DNA of 64,000 nucleotides from Diaphorobacter ruginosibacter (GCF_014395975.1 NZ_CP060714.1:2914001-2978000), one strand, 5' to 3'. Positions 16,416 to 25,666 are shown, numbered from the stretch's first letter. Made by a program: numbers and translations. Notes: generated by a model from the letters alone, not told the origin.

Positions 16416-17489
16416 TCACTGCGCCGGATCGCGGTATTGCTTGCGGATGGCATCGATCTCGCCCAGCAGTTCCGCACTGAGCGTGGTGCCCCAGACGTCG
16501 ATGTCCTCGTCCAGTTGCTCGACCGTGGTCACGCCGAGGATGGTGCTCGCCACCTGCCACTTGGTGTAGCAGAACGCGAGCGCCATCTGCGTCGGTGTGA
16601 GGCCGTTGTCGCGCGCAAGCTGGTTGTAGAGCTTGCTGGTCTCCCACGACTCCCTGCGGCCCCAGCGCTGCTTGCGCATCGACTCGAACATCGTGAGGCG
16701 CGCCGTTGCCGGAGCCCCCACGCCGGTTGTGCCGCTGTGGTCATACTTGCCGCTCAGCAGGCCGTAGCCCAGGGGCGAGTAGGCCAGCAGCGAGACCCCC
16801 AGGCGATGGCAGGTCTCGTCCATTGCGTTTTCCCAGCTGCGGTTGAGCAGGGAGTACGGGTTCTGCACCGACACCACGCGCGGCAGGCCCAGCTGTTCGG
16901 CAAGCCGCACGAACTCGTGCACGCCATAGGGCGTCTCGTTGGACAGGCCGATGTAGCGCACCTTGCCCTCGCGCACCAGGCGTGCCAGCGCCTGCAATTG
17001 CTCGAGGATCGGGGTCTGGCTGCTCTCCTTCTCGGGCTGGTAGTACATCTGCCCGAACGCGGGCACATGGCGCTCGGGCCAGTGGATCTGGTAGAGGTCG
17101 ATCACGTCGGTGCGCAGGCGCCGGAGGCTGGCCTCGCACGAGGCGACGATGTCGGCAGCGGTCATGCCCGCGCCTTCGCGCACCCAGGGCGTGGCGCGCG
17201 ACGGTCCGGCCACCTTGCTGGCCAGCACCACGCGCTCGCGCACTCCCGGGTTGGCCGCAAACCAGTTCCCGATATAGGTCTCGGTGGCACCGAAGGTCTC
17301 GGCCCGCGTGGGCACGGCATACATCTCGGCCGTGTCGATGAAGTTCACGCCGCGCTCGAGGGCCCGGTCCAGGATGGCGTGCGAGGTGGCCTGCGACACC
17401 TGCTCGCCGAAGGTCATGGTGCCGAGGCAGATGGGGGTGACCTTCAGGTCGCTTTGCCCCAGGGATATCTGATGCATGGTCTGACGCAT
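16416..17489 (-). CDS. Aldo/keto reductase (Tas-like)
   Basis: A 357-residue NADPH-dependent oxidoreductase with a TIM-barrel fold. The catalytic set is visible as Asp/Tyr in FIDTAEMYAVP, Lys in LASKVAG and His in YQIHWPER. The CLGTMTFGEQ start and LGVTTVEQLDEDI end resemble E. coli Tas and YajO-like proteins. The start may instead be the ATG four codons inside (17477). The physiological substrate is unknown. It is divergent from the alpha/beta hydrolase gene. Confidence 0.88.
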   Translation of the reverse strand: MRQTMHQISLGQSDLKVTPICLGTMTFGEQVSQATSHAILDRALERGVNFIDTAEMYAVPTRAETFGATETYIGNWFAANPGVRERVVLASKVAGPSRATPWVREGAGMTAADIVASCEASLRRLRTDVIDLYQIHWPERHVPAFGQMYYQPEKESSQTPILEQLQALARLVREGKVRYIGLSNETPYGVHEFVRLAEQLGLPRVVSVQNPYSLLNRSWENAMDETCHRLGVSLLAYSPLGYGLLSGKYDHSGTTGVGAPATARLTMFESMRKQRWGRRESWETSKLYNQLARDNGLTPTQMALAFCYTKWQVASTILGVTTVEQLDEDIDVWGTTLSAELLGEIDAIRKQYRDPAQ

Positions 17490-17700
17490 GGAATTTCAAT
17501 CAACGGAAAACGGAAAGGCGCAGCCCCACGGTTCGGCCCGTGGCCACGATGCGCTATGGAAATGGAATGCGCGAGCAGGCTCGAGCGCACAGCCAAATGA
17601 TAGTCAACAATGCGCCATGGCGCAGGCCGCCCCTGCCCGGAAACAATGGCGACACCCCAGCCGCGCCCATGACTTCGACAACGCATCGACAATGGCAATC

Positions 17701-18633
17701 ATGTACACAGAACTCCGCCCCGCCCAGCAGCTCTCCGTTCCCGTGCGCACCATGCGCTACAACGTGCGCGTCTGGGGTGACCCGCAAGCGCGCCAGCCCG
17801 GCCTGCCGCCGCTGGTCATGGTGCATGGCTGGATGGACGTCGGCGCGTCCTACCAGTTCGTGGTCGATGCGTTCGGCCAGGCATTTGCCGAGGGGCGCCT
17901 CATCATCGCCCCCGACTGGCGCGGCTTCGGGCATTCCATGCCCGAGGTGCCCACGGACCACTACGTGTTCGCCGACTACCTGGCCGACCTCGACCACCTG
18001 ATCGACCATTTCTCCCCCGACGCGCCAGTCGATCTGGTGGGCCACAGCATGGGCGGCAATGTGAGCATGATGTATGCAGGCGCCCGCGCGGGCCGCATCC
18101 GCCGCCTGGTGAATCTCGAAGGCTTCGGCCTTGCCGCCACCCAGCCTTTCGAGGCGCCCAGGCGCTATGCGCGCTGGATGGATGAGCTGCGGCAGCATGA
18201 GCGCGGCGACCTGCAGATGCGTCCCTACGACAGCCTGGAAGGCGTTGCGGCCCGGCTGATGAAGACCAACCCGCGCATCACGCCCGACAAGGCGCGCTGG
18301 CTCGCCGGGCACTGGGCGTCGCAAGGTGCCGATGGGCAGTGGAACATCCTTGGTGCCTCGGCCCACAAGATCGTCACGCCCATGCTGTTCCGCGTCGAGG
18401 AAATGCTGGCCCTCTACGCGGCCATCACAGCCCCGGTGCTTTCGGTGGAGGCCGAGGAGAACCACATCGCGAAGTGGTCGAACGGAAAGTATTCGCTGCA
18501 GGAGTACCACGAGCGCCTGCGCCACGTACCCGACGTGCGCTCGGCCCAGGTGATGGACGCTGGGCACATGCTGCACCATGACCAGCCCCAGGCCGTGGCC
18601 CGGCTGATCGAGGACTTCCTGCTCGCGAGCTAG
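17701..18633 (+). CDS. Alpha/beta hydrolase
   Basis: A 310-residue cytoplasmic hydrolase. The nucleophile elbow is GHSMGGN with Ser116, the oxyanion region is MVHGWMDVGASY, PDWRGFGHS follows, and the catalytic His is in AQVMDAGHMLHHDQP. I chose MYTELRPAQQ at 17701, though an ATG three codons earlier (17692) is equally possible. Length and motifs fit the epoxide-hydrolase/haloalkane-dehalogenase-like superfamily, but no substrate can be assigned. Confidence 0.85.
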   Translation: MYTELRPAQQLSVPVRTMRYNVRVWGDPQARQPGLPPLVMVHGWMDVGASYQFVVDAFGQAFAEGRLIIAPDWRGFGHSMPEVPTDHYVFADYLADLDHLIDHFSPDAPVDLVGHSMGGNVSMMYAGARAGRIRRLVNLEGFGLAATQPFEAPRRYARWMDELRQHERGDLQMRPYDSLEGVAARLMKTNPRITPDKARWLAGHWASQGADGQWNILGASAHKIVTPMLFRVEEMLALYAAITAPVLSVEAEENHIAKWSNGKYSLQEYHERLRHVPDVRSAQVMDAGHMLHHDQPQAVARLIEDFLLAS

Positions 18634-18672
18634 GGAGCCTTGCATCGATGTGCCCGAGGGCCCAGGCCGGAC

Positions 18673-19560
18673 TCAAGCCACGTCGTGGGCCCCCATCAGC
18701 TCCAGCGCCTTCACCAGCGCGGAGTGGTCCAGTTCGGCATCGCCGTTGGCGGCACAGGCCTGCATCAGCTGTGCGGCTCCGGCGGTCTGCGGCAGCGCGA
18801 GCCCCAGTTCACGCGCTCCCTGCAGCGCCAGGCCCAGGTCCTTCTGGTGCAGGCGGATGCGAAAGCCCGGAGCAAAAGTGCGCTTGATCATGCGCTCGCC
18901 ATGGACCTCGAGGATCCGGCTGGACGCGAAGCCGCCCATCAGTGCCTCGCGCACCTTGGCCGGGTCGGCACCGGCCTTGCTGGCAAACAGCAGTGCCTCG
19001 CCCACAGCCGCGATATTCAGCGCGACGATGATCTGGTTCGCCACCTTGGTGGTCTGGCCGTCGCCGTTGCCCCCCACCAGGGTGATGTTCTTGCCCATCT
19101 TCTCAAGCAGCGGCCGCACCCTTTCGAACACCGCCGGTTCGCCGCCGCACATGATGGTCAGCGAGGCTGCCTTCGCGCCCACCTCGCCGCCGGACACCGG
19201 TGCATCGACGTAGTCCGCGCCCAGCGCATTGATCTTCTGCGCGAAGGCCTTGGTGGCCATGGGCGAGATCGAGCTCATGTCCACAACCACCTTGCGCTCG
19301 CCCCCCTGGCCCAGCGCAGCCGCCACCCCGTTCTCGCCGAACAGCACCGACTCGACGTCCGGCGTGTCGGGCACCATCAGAAATATCACCTCGGCATTGC
19401 TGGCCACTTCCTGCACCGTGGTGCAGGGAATGGCTGCCGAGTCCTTGATCGCATCCGGCACGCGGCGGGCCGCGCTCACGTAGACAGTGTGGCCTGCGTT
19501 GACGAGGTTCAGTGCCATGGGCGTGCCCATGATGCCGAGGCCGATAAATCCGAGCTTCAT
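18673..19560 (-). CDS. garR: Tartronate semialdehyde reductase (2-hydroxy-3-oxopropionate reductase)
   Basis: A 295-residue beta-hydroxyacid dehydrogenase with the NAD(P) loop GFIGLGIMGTPMALNL, the substrate motif DAPVSGGEVGA and catalytic Lys172 in TTKVANQI. It reduces tartronate semialdehyde to glycerate. It is the last gene of the leftward aldarate operon, 24 bp after garL, whose aldolase product is its substrate. This supports GarR/GlxR over 3-hydroxyisobutyrate dehydrogenase. Confidence 0.93.
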   Translation of the reverse strand: MKLGFIGLGIMGTPMALNLVNAGHTVYVSAARRVPDAIKDSAAIPCTTVQEVASNAEVIFLMVPDTPDVESVLFGENGVAAALGQGGERKVVVDMSSISPMATKAFAQKINALGADYVDAPVSGGEVGAKAASLTIMCGGEPAVFERVRPLLEKMGKNITLVGGNGDGQTTKVANQIIVALNIAAVGEALLFASKAGADPAKVREALMGGFASSRILEVHGERMIKRTFAPGFRIRLHQKDLGLALQGARELGLALPQTAGAAQLMQACAANGDAELDHSALVKALELMGAHDVA

Positions 19561-19584
19561 GTCGTGTTCCTTGCTAATGAAAAT

Positions 19585-20385
19585 TCAATACGCACCCGAG
19601 GCCGGCGCGGGCACCGCCGTAGTGGAGCCCGCGCGCATGGTCTGCAGGATCTGCTGCGAACCGGCGGCCATCAGCCGCGCGTCGGAGCTCACGGTGGTGA
19701 ACTGGAAGCCCTTGGCGATTCGCTCCAGCGCGCTCTCAGGTGTGCCGTTATGGATGCCTGCCACCAGGCCATGGGCCTTGGCACGCTCCAGGATGTGATC
19801 CACGGCCTGCTGCGCCTTCGGGTCCAGCCCGTCGAACACAGGCCGGCAACCCAGCGACAGCGACAGATCGCTGGGCCCGATGTAGACCGCGTCCAGCCCC
19901 TCCACGCTCATGATGGCGTCCAGGTTGTCCAGTGCCTGCGCGGTCTCTATCATCGCGAAGGTCACGATGGTGTCATTGGCATGCGCGGGATAGTCGGCGC
20001 CGCTGTAGAGCAACGCCCGCACCGGCCCGAAGCTGCGCGTGCCGCGCGGCGCATAGTGGCTGTAGGCCACGAGCTTTTGCGCGTCCTCGCGGGTGTTGAC
20101 CATGGGGCAGATCACACCGTAGGCACCGGCATCCAGCGTCTTCATGATGACGCCGGGTTCCAGCCACGGCACACGCACGACGGGCACCGTGGCCGTGGTC
20201 GAGATGGCCTGCAGCATGGAAACCATGGCCTGGTAGTCGACCACGCCGTGCTGCATGTCGATCGTCAGCGTGTCCCAGCCCTGATGGGCCATGGTCTCGG
20301 CCGCAAAGCCGTTCGGTATGGCCAGCCAGCCATTGACGGCGGCGCCGCCGCTCTGCCAGATTTCCTTCAGTCGATTAGCTCTCAT
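19585..20385 (-). CDS. garL: 2-keto-3-deoxy-glucarate aldolase (HpcH/HpaI family)
   Basis: A 266-residue class II aldolase beginning MRANRLKEIWQSGGAAVNGW. It carries DTLTIDMQHGVVDYQ (metal/base region), GVICPMVNTREDA, an RGTRSFGPVRA loop, and DAVYIGPSDLSLSLG. It cleaves 5-keto-4-deoxy-D-glucarate to pyruvate and tartronate semialdehyde. The ATG at 20385 is the first start that keeps the fold; a longer frame reads into garD antisense of frame and was rejected. It lies between garD and garR. Confidence 0.92.
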   Translation of the reverse strand: MRANRLKEIWQSGGAAVNGWLAIPNGFAAETMAHQGWDTLTIDMQHGVVDYQAMVSMLQAISTTATVPVVRVPWLEPGVIMKTLDAGAYGVICPMVNTREDAQKLVAYSHYAPRGTRSFGPVRALLYSGADYPAHANDTIVTFAMIETAQALDNLDAIMSVEGLDAVYIGPSDLSLSLGCRPVFDGLDPKAQQAVDHILERAKAHGLVAGIHNGTPESALERIAKGFQFTTVSSDARLMAAGSQQILQTMRAGSTTAVPAPASGAY

Positions 20386-20405
20386 GATGTGCTTCCCTTC
20401 AAGAT

Positions 20406-21971
20406 TCAGGTCACCGGTGCCGGGTTGAACAGCACCAGCGCGTTGTGCAGCTTCCACTGCTCGGCCCAGGTTTTTTTCCTGCCGCTCGCCACATCGAGCA
20501 TGAGCCGGAACATCTCCCAACCGATGTCCTCGATCGTGGCCTCGCCGTCGGCGATGCGCCCGGCGTTCAGGTCCATCAGGTCGTGCCAGCGCCGCGCCAG
20601 ATCGCTGCGCGTGGCCACCTTGATCACTGGCACCTGCGCCAGCCCATAGGGCGTGCCGCGCCCGGTGGTGAACACATGCAGGTTCATGCCGGCAGCCAGC
20701 TGCAGCGTGCCGCAGATGAAGTCGCTGGCCGGCGTGGCCGCGTAGACCAGGCCGCCTTCGATGCCGCGGTCCGCCAGCCGCTGCCCCGGCGACAGCACGC
20801 CGGTGATGGGCGCGGTGCCGCTCTTGATGATGGAGCCCATCGCCTTCTCGACGATGTTCGACAGGCCGCCCTTCTTGTTGCCAGGCGTGGTATTGGCGCT
20901 GCGGTCTACCCTGCCCTTGTCGAGGTAGGCGTCGTACCAGGCCATCTCCTCGATCATGGCCTGGGCCACTTCCGGGCTGGACGCGCGCGAGGTGAGCTGA
21001 TCGATCCCGTCGCGCACCTCGGTCACTTCGCTGAACATGACGGTGGCGCCTGCACGCACCAGCAGGTCGGTGCAAAAGCCTACGGCCGGGTTGGCGGTGA
21101 CGCCGCTGAAGGCATCGCTGCCGCCGCACTGCACACCCACCACCAGGGCGCTGGCGGGCACGGTCTCCCGCCGGCGCCGGTTCAGGCGCTCCAGGTGCGC
21201 CTGCGCGCTGTCCATGATGGAGTCGATCATGGACATGAAACCCACATGGGCCTCGTCCTGCAGGCAGACCACATCCAGCGCGGGCTCGCGTTCGTCGACG
21301 ATGGGAAACGAGCCCGGCGGCAGCAGGCGCTCGGGCTGCAGCTTCTCGCAGCCCAGACTGACCACCATGACCTCGCCGCCGAAATTCGGGTTGCGGCTGA
21401 TGTTGCGCAGCGTTCGCTGCGGTATCTCGGCGCCCACGGCATCGATGGCTACGCCGCAGCCATAGCTGTGCTCCAGCCCGACCACGTCATCCACGTGGGG
21501 ATACCGTGGCAGCAACTCCGCCTTGATGCGGCGCACCGCGAAGTCGAGCACGCCTGCCACGCATTGCACCGTGGTGGTGATGCCCAGGATGTTGCGCGTG
21601 CCGACGCTGCCGTCGGCATTGCGGTAGCCCTCGAAGGTATAGCCCTCAAGCCGCTCCATGACCGGTGGCTTGACGGTGGAGACGGGCAGACCCTCCAGCG
21701 AACGCGCCTCGGGCATCCGCAGCAGCCGCTCATGCACCCAGCTGCCGGCCGCAATGGCCTTGAGCGCGTAGCCAATGACCACGTTGTAGCGACGCACCGC
21801 GCCGCCTTCGGGGATGTCCACCAGTGCCACCTTGTGTGCCTGCGGCACCTGGTCACGCAGCACCAGGCCCGAGGGCAGAACGGTGCCGACCGGCAGACCG
21901 CCGTCATTGGCGATGATGGCCACGTTGTCCGCCGGGTGCATGGCGATGGAGAGCGGGGTCGGGCTACTCAT
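20406..21971 (-). CDS. garD: Galactarate dehydratase (UxaA/GarD family)
   Basis: A 521-residue protein with an N-terminal SAF-like domain (about 1-100) and a long C-terminal UxaA catalytic domain: GYRNADGSVGTRN, LEHSYGCGVAI, VSLGCEKLQPE, GVQCGGSDAFSG and CGTLQLAAGMNLH, rich in conserved Cys and His that bind iron. It dehydrates galactarate to 5-keto-4-deoxyglucarate. An altronate dehydratase activity cannot be excluded by eye, but garL and garR immediately downstream favour GarD. The start is ATG 21971 (MSSPTPLSIAMHP). Confidence 0.88.
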   Translation of the reverse strand: MSSPTPLSIAMHPADNVAIIANDGGLPVGTVLPSGLVLRDQVPQAHKVALVDIPEGGAVRRYNVVIGYALKAIAAGSWVHERLLRMPEARSLEGLPVSTVKPPVMERLEGYTFEGYRNADGSVGTRNILGITTTVQCVAGVLDFAVRRIKAELLPRYPHVDDVVGLEHSYGCGVAIDAVGAEIPQRTLRNISRNPNFGGEVMVVSLGCEKLQPERLLPPGSFPIVDEREPALDVVCLQDEAHVGFMSMIDSIMDSAQAHLERLNRRRRETVPASALVVGVQCGGSDAFSGVTANPAVGFCTDLLVRAGATVMFSEVTEVRDGIDQLTSRASSPEVAQAMIEEMAWYDAYLDKGRVDRSANTTPGNKKGGLSNIVEKAMGSIIKSGTAPITGVLSPGQRLADRGIEGGLVYAATPASDFICGTLQLAAGMNLHVFTTGRGTPYGLAQVPVIKVATRSDLARRWHDLMDLNAGRIADGEATIEDIGWEMFRLMLDVASGRKKTWAEQWKLHNALVLFNPAPVT

Positions 21972-22139
21972 GAGGATCTCATTTCGGTTTTCTATGAGCG
22001 CTTCGCGCCGTCTGTGGTTCATGCAACTGGCGCGCGCCATCAGGGGACACCGAGGAAGGGCCGCCCCGCACCGATGAGGTCGTCCCCCTCCCGAAGAGAG
22101 AGGGGGAAGCGGCGCAGCCGCTCAGGGGGTGCCTCATAT

Positions 22140-23141
22140 TCAATCCGCCTTGATACCGGCGGCCTTGATGACCTTGGCCCACTTGGCCACCTCGGCCTTC
22201 TGGTACTCAGCCAGCTCGGCCGGCGTCATCGTGGACGGCAGCATGCCGAAGGCCTTGAGGCGGGACTGGACCTCGGGCGTGGCGACGATCTTCATGATCT
22301 CGGCATGCAGGCGCTCGACGACGGCCGCCGGCGTGCCAGCGGGCGCGAACACCGCTTGCCACGAGCCCATGTCGAAGCCCTTCTCGCCGGCCTCGGCGAT
22401 GGTGGGTACGTCGGGCAGCGATTCCAGGCGCTTGGAGCTGGTCACCGCGATGGGGCGCAGCTTGCCGGACTGGACATGCGGTCCGACGACCAGCGCGGTG
22501 TCGAACATCATGTCCACCTGGCCGCCGATCACGTCCTGCACGGCCGGGCCGCTGCCCTTGTAGGGCACGTGGGTGAACTTCACGCCCGTCTGGTAGGCCA
22601 GCAGTTCCATCGCCATGTGGTTCGAGGTGCCGCTGCCGGGCGATGCCGAGGCCAGGCCGCCGGTCGCCGCCTTGGCCTTGCTGCCAGCCAGCACGTCGGA
22701 CAGCGTCTTGTAGGGGCTTGCGGCCGGCACGACCAGCACCAGTGGGCCCGAGCCCAGCATGGCGATGGGCGTGAAGGACTTGACCGGGTCGTAGTCGAGC
22801 TTGGAATACAGGCTCACGTTGATCGCATGCGAGCTGATGGTGCCGCCCAGGATGGTGTAGCCGTCGGCCGGTGCGCGCGCGGCCAGGGCCGACCCCACAC
22901 TGCCGCCGGCACCGCCTTTGTTCTCGATGACCACCGGCGTGCCCAGCGCCTTGCCCAGCGGCTGGGCGATCACGCGCGCCAGGGTGTCCGTGTTGCCCCC
23001 GGGCGGAAACGGCACCAGGTAGGTGATGGGCTTGCCCGTGGGCCAGCTGCCCTGCGCCAGCGCGGGCGTGGCGACATGGGTTGCGGCGAGCAGCAGGGCG
23101 CTGGCGGCGAGGCTGCGTTGCAGCAGGGTACGGCGTTGCAT
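22140..23141 (-). CDS. Bug family (TctC-type) periplasmic solute receptor
   Basis: A 333-residue receptor with an export signal (MQRRTLLQRSLAASALLLAATHVATPALAQ pattern: basic start, hydrophobic core, AxA-type end). Bug motifs are VPFPPGGNTDTLARVIAQ, NKGGAGGSVGS and VPYKGSGPAVQDVIGGQVD. It sits inside the leftward aldarate operon, between the dehydratase-like gene and garD, so its ligand is plausibly an aldarate or uronate. No TctA/TctB permease is present in the window. Confidence 0.9.
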   Translation of the reverse strand: MQRRTLLQRSLAASALLLAATHVATPALAQGSWPTGKPITYLVPFPPGGNTDTLARVIAQPLGKALGTPVVIENKGGAGGSVGSALAARAPADGYTILGGTISSHAINVSLYSKLDYDPVKSFTPIAMLGSGPLVLVVPAASPYKTLSDVLAGSKAKAATGGLASASPGSGTSNHMAMELLAYQTGVKFTHVPYKGSGPAVQDVIGGQVDMMFDTALVVGPHVQSGKLRPIAVTSSKRLESLPDVPTIAEAGEKGFDMGSWQAVFAPAGTPAAVVERLHAEIMKIVATPEVQSRLKAFGMLPSTMTPAELAEYQKAEVAKWAKVIKAAGIKAD

Positions 23142-23169
23142 GGTGGTTGTCTCCTTATCGGTCTAAAGC

Positions 23170-24465
23170 TCAAAAACGGGGCTGCCGGCCCGTGAAGGAC
23201 GGGTCGTACTTGCGCATCTGCCCGAGGTCGTCACGGTTGCGGATTCCGCAGCGCAGGTAGTTGTCGTGCAGGCGCGCCAGCGCCTCGCGGTCCAGCGTGA
23301 CACCCAGGCCCGAGGCGGCGGGCACGCGCAGGCTGCCCTGCTCGAACCGCAGCCGTCCGCCCTCGATCACCTCCTCGTCCTGCCACGGGTAATGTGTATC
23401 GCAGGCGTAGGTGAGCTGCGGCACGCTGGCGCACAGGTGGGTCATCGCCACCAGGCTCACGCCGAGGTGCGAGTTGCTGTGCATGGACAGGCCCAGATGG
23501 AAGGTGCTGCACAGCGTGGACAGGCGCTGCGTGGCGCGCAGCCCGCCCCAGTAGTGGTGGTCGCTCAAGACGATCTTCACCGGACAGCCCATGTCGGCAT
23601 TGCGGCGGAACTCGGCAAAGTCGGTAACCACCATGTTGGTGGCCAGCGGCACCTCGCACTCACGCGCCACTGCGGCCATGCCCTCCAGACCCGGCGCCGG
23701 GTCTTCGTAATACTCGAGCACGCCGCGCAGCTGCCGCACGATCTTCAAGCTGGTCTCCACCGTCCAGTTGCCGTTGGGGTCGATGCGCAAAGGCAGGCCG
23801 GGAAAAGCCTGGGCCAGTGCCAGGATGCCCGCGGCCTCCTGCTCGGGCGGCAGCGTGCCGGCCTTGAGCTTGATGCTCTGGAAGCCGTATTCGTCGATCA
23901 TGCGCCGCGCCTGGGCCACCAGTTGCTGCGGTGCCAGCGCCTCGCCCCAGGCGTCCGGGGCATAGGGCCGGTCGATGTGCTCCGCGTACTTGTAGAACAG
24001 GTAGGCCGAGAACGGCACGCTTTCGCGCGCGGAACCGCCGAGCAGGTCGACCACCGGTGCCCTGGCAAGCTGGCCCTGCAGGTCAAGCATGGCGACCTCG
24101 AAGGCGCTGACCACCTTGGCCACGGTCTTGGACACATGGGTGCCCGGCGCCAGCGACACCTGCTGGCCGAGAAACTCCGAAGCCGTGAGCCGAGGCGGCG
24201 CAACCAGGGCCGCGACGCGGTTCTCCATTTCGTTGAGCGCCCACGGCGACAGACCGATCAGGGCCGGCGCGGCCTTGGCCAGTGCATCGAGCATGGGCTG
24301 GTCGCCGTAGCTTTCATTGATGCCGACCAGTCCCGATGCCGTCTCGATCTCGATGATGGAGCGCAGCGCCCAGGGCTCGTGGATGCCGGCGGCGTTCAGC
24401 AGCGGCGGATCGCGGAATGCAATGGGCGTGACGCGAATGTGGCGGATGGCGTGCGAAGTACTCAT
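23170..24465 (-). CDS. Enolase-superfamily dehydratase, glucarate dehydratase-like
   Basis: A 431-residue mandelate racemase/glucarate dehydratase subgroup enzyme. It shows the KxK base (SIKLKAG), metal ligands in RIDPNGNW and YYEDP, and a late LSDHHYWGG and HLGLSMHSNSHLG catalytic His/Asp region. It is clearly diverged from the second copy at 27755 and may act on another aldarate (for example the galactarate or a meso acid). It heads the leftward operon just after the chimeric remnant. The start ATG at 24465 gives MSTSHAIRHIRVTPIAF. Confidence 0.88.
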   Translation of the reverse strand: MSTSHAIRHIRVTPIAFRDPPLLNAAGIHEPWALRSIIEIETASGLVGINESYGDQPMLDALAKAAPALIGLSPWALNEMENRVAALVAPPRLTASEFLGQQVSLAPGTHVSKTVAKVVSAFEVAMLDLQGQLARAPVVDLLGGSARESVPFSAYLFYKYAEHIDRPYAPDAWGEALAPQQLVAQARRMIDEYGFQSIKLKAGTLPPEQEAAGILALAQAFPGLPLRIDPNGNWTVETSLKIVRQLRGVLEYYEDPAPGLEGMAAVARECEVPLATNMVVTDFAEFRRNADMGCPVKIVLSDHHYWGGLRATQRLSTLCSTFHLGLSMHSNSHLGVSLVAMTHLCASVPQLTYACDTHYPWQDEEVIEGGRLRFEQGSLRVPAASGLGVTLDREALARLHDNYLRCGIRNRDDLGQMRKYDPSFTGRQPRF

Positions 24466-24491
24466 GGAGAACAGGAAGGTGTGGATGAACG

Positions 24492-24650
24492 TCAGTGGAC
24501 CTTCATGAGCAGGCCGGGCAGCCAGGTCGAGAACGCGGGCACAACGGTGACCAGGGCCAGTGCGAAGATCAGCGCGCCGCAGAACGGCCATATGGTGCGC
24601 AACACCTGACCCAGGCCGCCGGCCGCGCCGGTCAGCAGCAGGCGGTGCAT
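24492..24650 (-). pseudogene. Chimeric remnant: uronate dehydrogenase start fused to TRAP permease (DctM) end
   Basis: A 52-codon open frame. Residues 1-18 (MHRLLLTGAAGGLGQVLR) are the Rossmann start typical of NAD-dependent uronate dehydrogenase. Residues 19-52 (TIWPFCGALIFALALVTVVP..., then FSTWLPGLLMKVH) match the last helix and tail of a TRAP large permease, DctM. The frame is intact across the join. The simplest reading is an in-frame deletion that removed most of udh, the intervening genes (probably dctP and dctQ) and most of dctM. It is the first reading frame of the leftward aldarate operon. Confidence 0.75.
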
Positions 24651-24685
24651 ACGAGGGATGAAAGTCATGCTTGTGATACGTTGTC

Positions 24686-24695
24686 TGATAACTTA
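24686..24695. promoter_or_regulatory. Possible operator for the FadR-type regulator (left copy)
   Basis: TGATAACTTA lies 10 bp upstream of the regulator start, in the short divergent region shared with the leftward operon. A matching TGATGACTTA occurs ahead of the next plus-strand gene. Both are preceded by a GTC, as in palindromic FadR-subfamily sites. Confidence 0.4.
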
Positions 24696-24704
24696 AGACC
24701 GATT

Positions 24705-25508
24705 ATGATGACGACCATGCACCCCACATCCCCGGAATTACCCGAACTGCGGCCCCTGCCTGTTGGCGTGGAGAGCCAGTTGCGCGGCAAGGCCGGCCGC
24801 AATGGCCGCAGCCTGGCGAACCTGCTGTCCGAGGAGTTCGAGCACAAGATCCGCCAGGGACTGCTGCGCGAGGGCGACAAGCTGCCCACCGAGTCGGAAC
24901 TCGTTCGCAGCTACGACGTGAGCCGCACCGTGGTGCGCGAGGCCATCTCCAAGCTGCAGGCCGCCGGCCTGGTGGAGACGCGGCACGGCATAGGCACCTT
25001 CGTGCTGCCGGCGCGCGAGGGTGCCAGCCTCACACTCAACGCCCGCGAACTCAGCGAATCAGTGGACGTGCTGGCCGTGCTGGAGCTGCGCATCAGCCTG
25101 GAGACCGAGGCTGCGGGCCTGGCCGCGCAGCGCCGCAGCGCCGAACACCTCCAGGCCATGCGCCAGGCGCTGCGCGCCTTCGAGCACAACGCGGCCGCCG
25201 GCGGCGACACCGTCACGCACGACCTGGCCTTCCACCAGGGCATCGCGCAGGCCACGGGCAACCCGTATTTCGGCGATATCCTCGCTCACTTCGGCGCCAT
25301 GCTGATCCCGCGCACGCGCATCACTTCCCTCCAAGAGCCGGGACGCAATCCCGACTACCTGCGCCGCGTGAATCGCGAGCACGAGGAGATCTACAACGCC
25401 ATCGAGCGCCAGGACGCCGACTCGGCCCGCGCCGCCATGCGCATCCATCTGACCAATTCGCGCGAACGCCTGCGCCTGGCGCAAAAGCACAGCACGGCAG
25501 CTTCTTGA
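24705..25508 (+). CDS. FadR-type (GntR/FCD) transcriptional regulator
   Basis: A 267-residue regulator. The N-terminal winged helix (about 35-100) contains LPTESELVRSYDVSRTVVREAISKL, here cut to its core, and GLVETRHGIGTFV. The C-terminal FCD effector domain (about 120-250) shows the metal-binding pattern HDLAFHQGIAQATGNPYF and REHEEIYNAIERQD. It is divergent from the aldarate operon, and its position between two catabolic arms suggests that it controls both in response to an aldarate, uronate or derived keto-acid. Confidence 0.9.
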   Translation: MMTTMHPTSPELPELRPLPVGVESQLRGKAGRNGRSLANLLSEEFEHKIRQGLLREGDKLPTESELVRSYDVSRTVVREAISKLQAAGLVETRHGIGTFVLPAREGASLTLNARELSESVDVLAVLELRISLETEAAGLAAQRRSAEHLQAMRQALRAFEHNAAAGGDTVTHDLAFHQGIAQATGNPYFGDILAHFGAMLIPRTRITSLQEPGRNPDYLRRVNREHEEIYNAIERQDADSARAAMRIHLTNSRERLRLAQKHSTAAS

Positions 25509-25626
25509 CACAGAGGCCCCGCCCTTCCGCGGAAATCACAGCAGCCCCCTTTTGACAAATCCCTGCCTGCAAGCGGTCGATGGCGAACCACCCCGGGCAT
25601 TCCCCAATCTTGCCATGTACGGGATG

Positions 25627-25650
25627 TTAGTCATATGATGACTTATAACT
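25627..25650. promoter_or_regulatory. Palindromic possible operator ahead of the rightward aldarate operon
   Basis: GTTAGTCATATGATGACTTATAAC contains the perfect inverted repeat AGTCAT-ATG-ATGACT (25629-25643). TGATGACTTA inside it matches the site ahead of the regulator gene. It lies about 17 bp upstream of the Bug receptor start at 25667. Confidence 0.5.
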
Positions 25651-25666
25651 TCCTTAGGAGACATCG

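Noticed and set aside
22060..22138. Possible CRISPR-like or repeat unit upstream of garD (GAGGTCGTCCCCCTCCCG...)
   Set aside because: Only one unit is present. It looks like a common Comamonadaceae intergenic sequence. No CRISPR spacing or cas gene is seen anywhere in the window.
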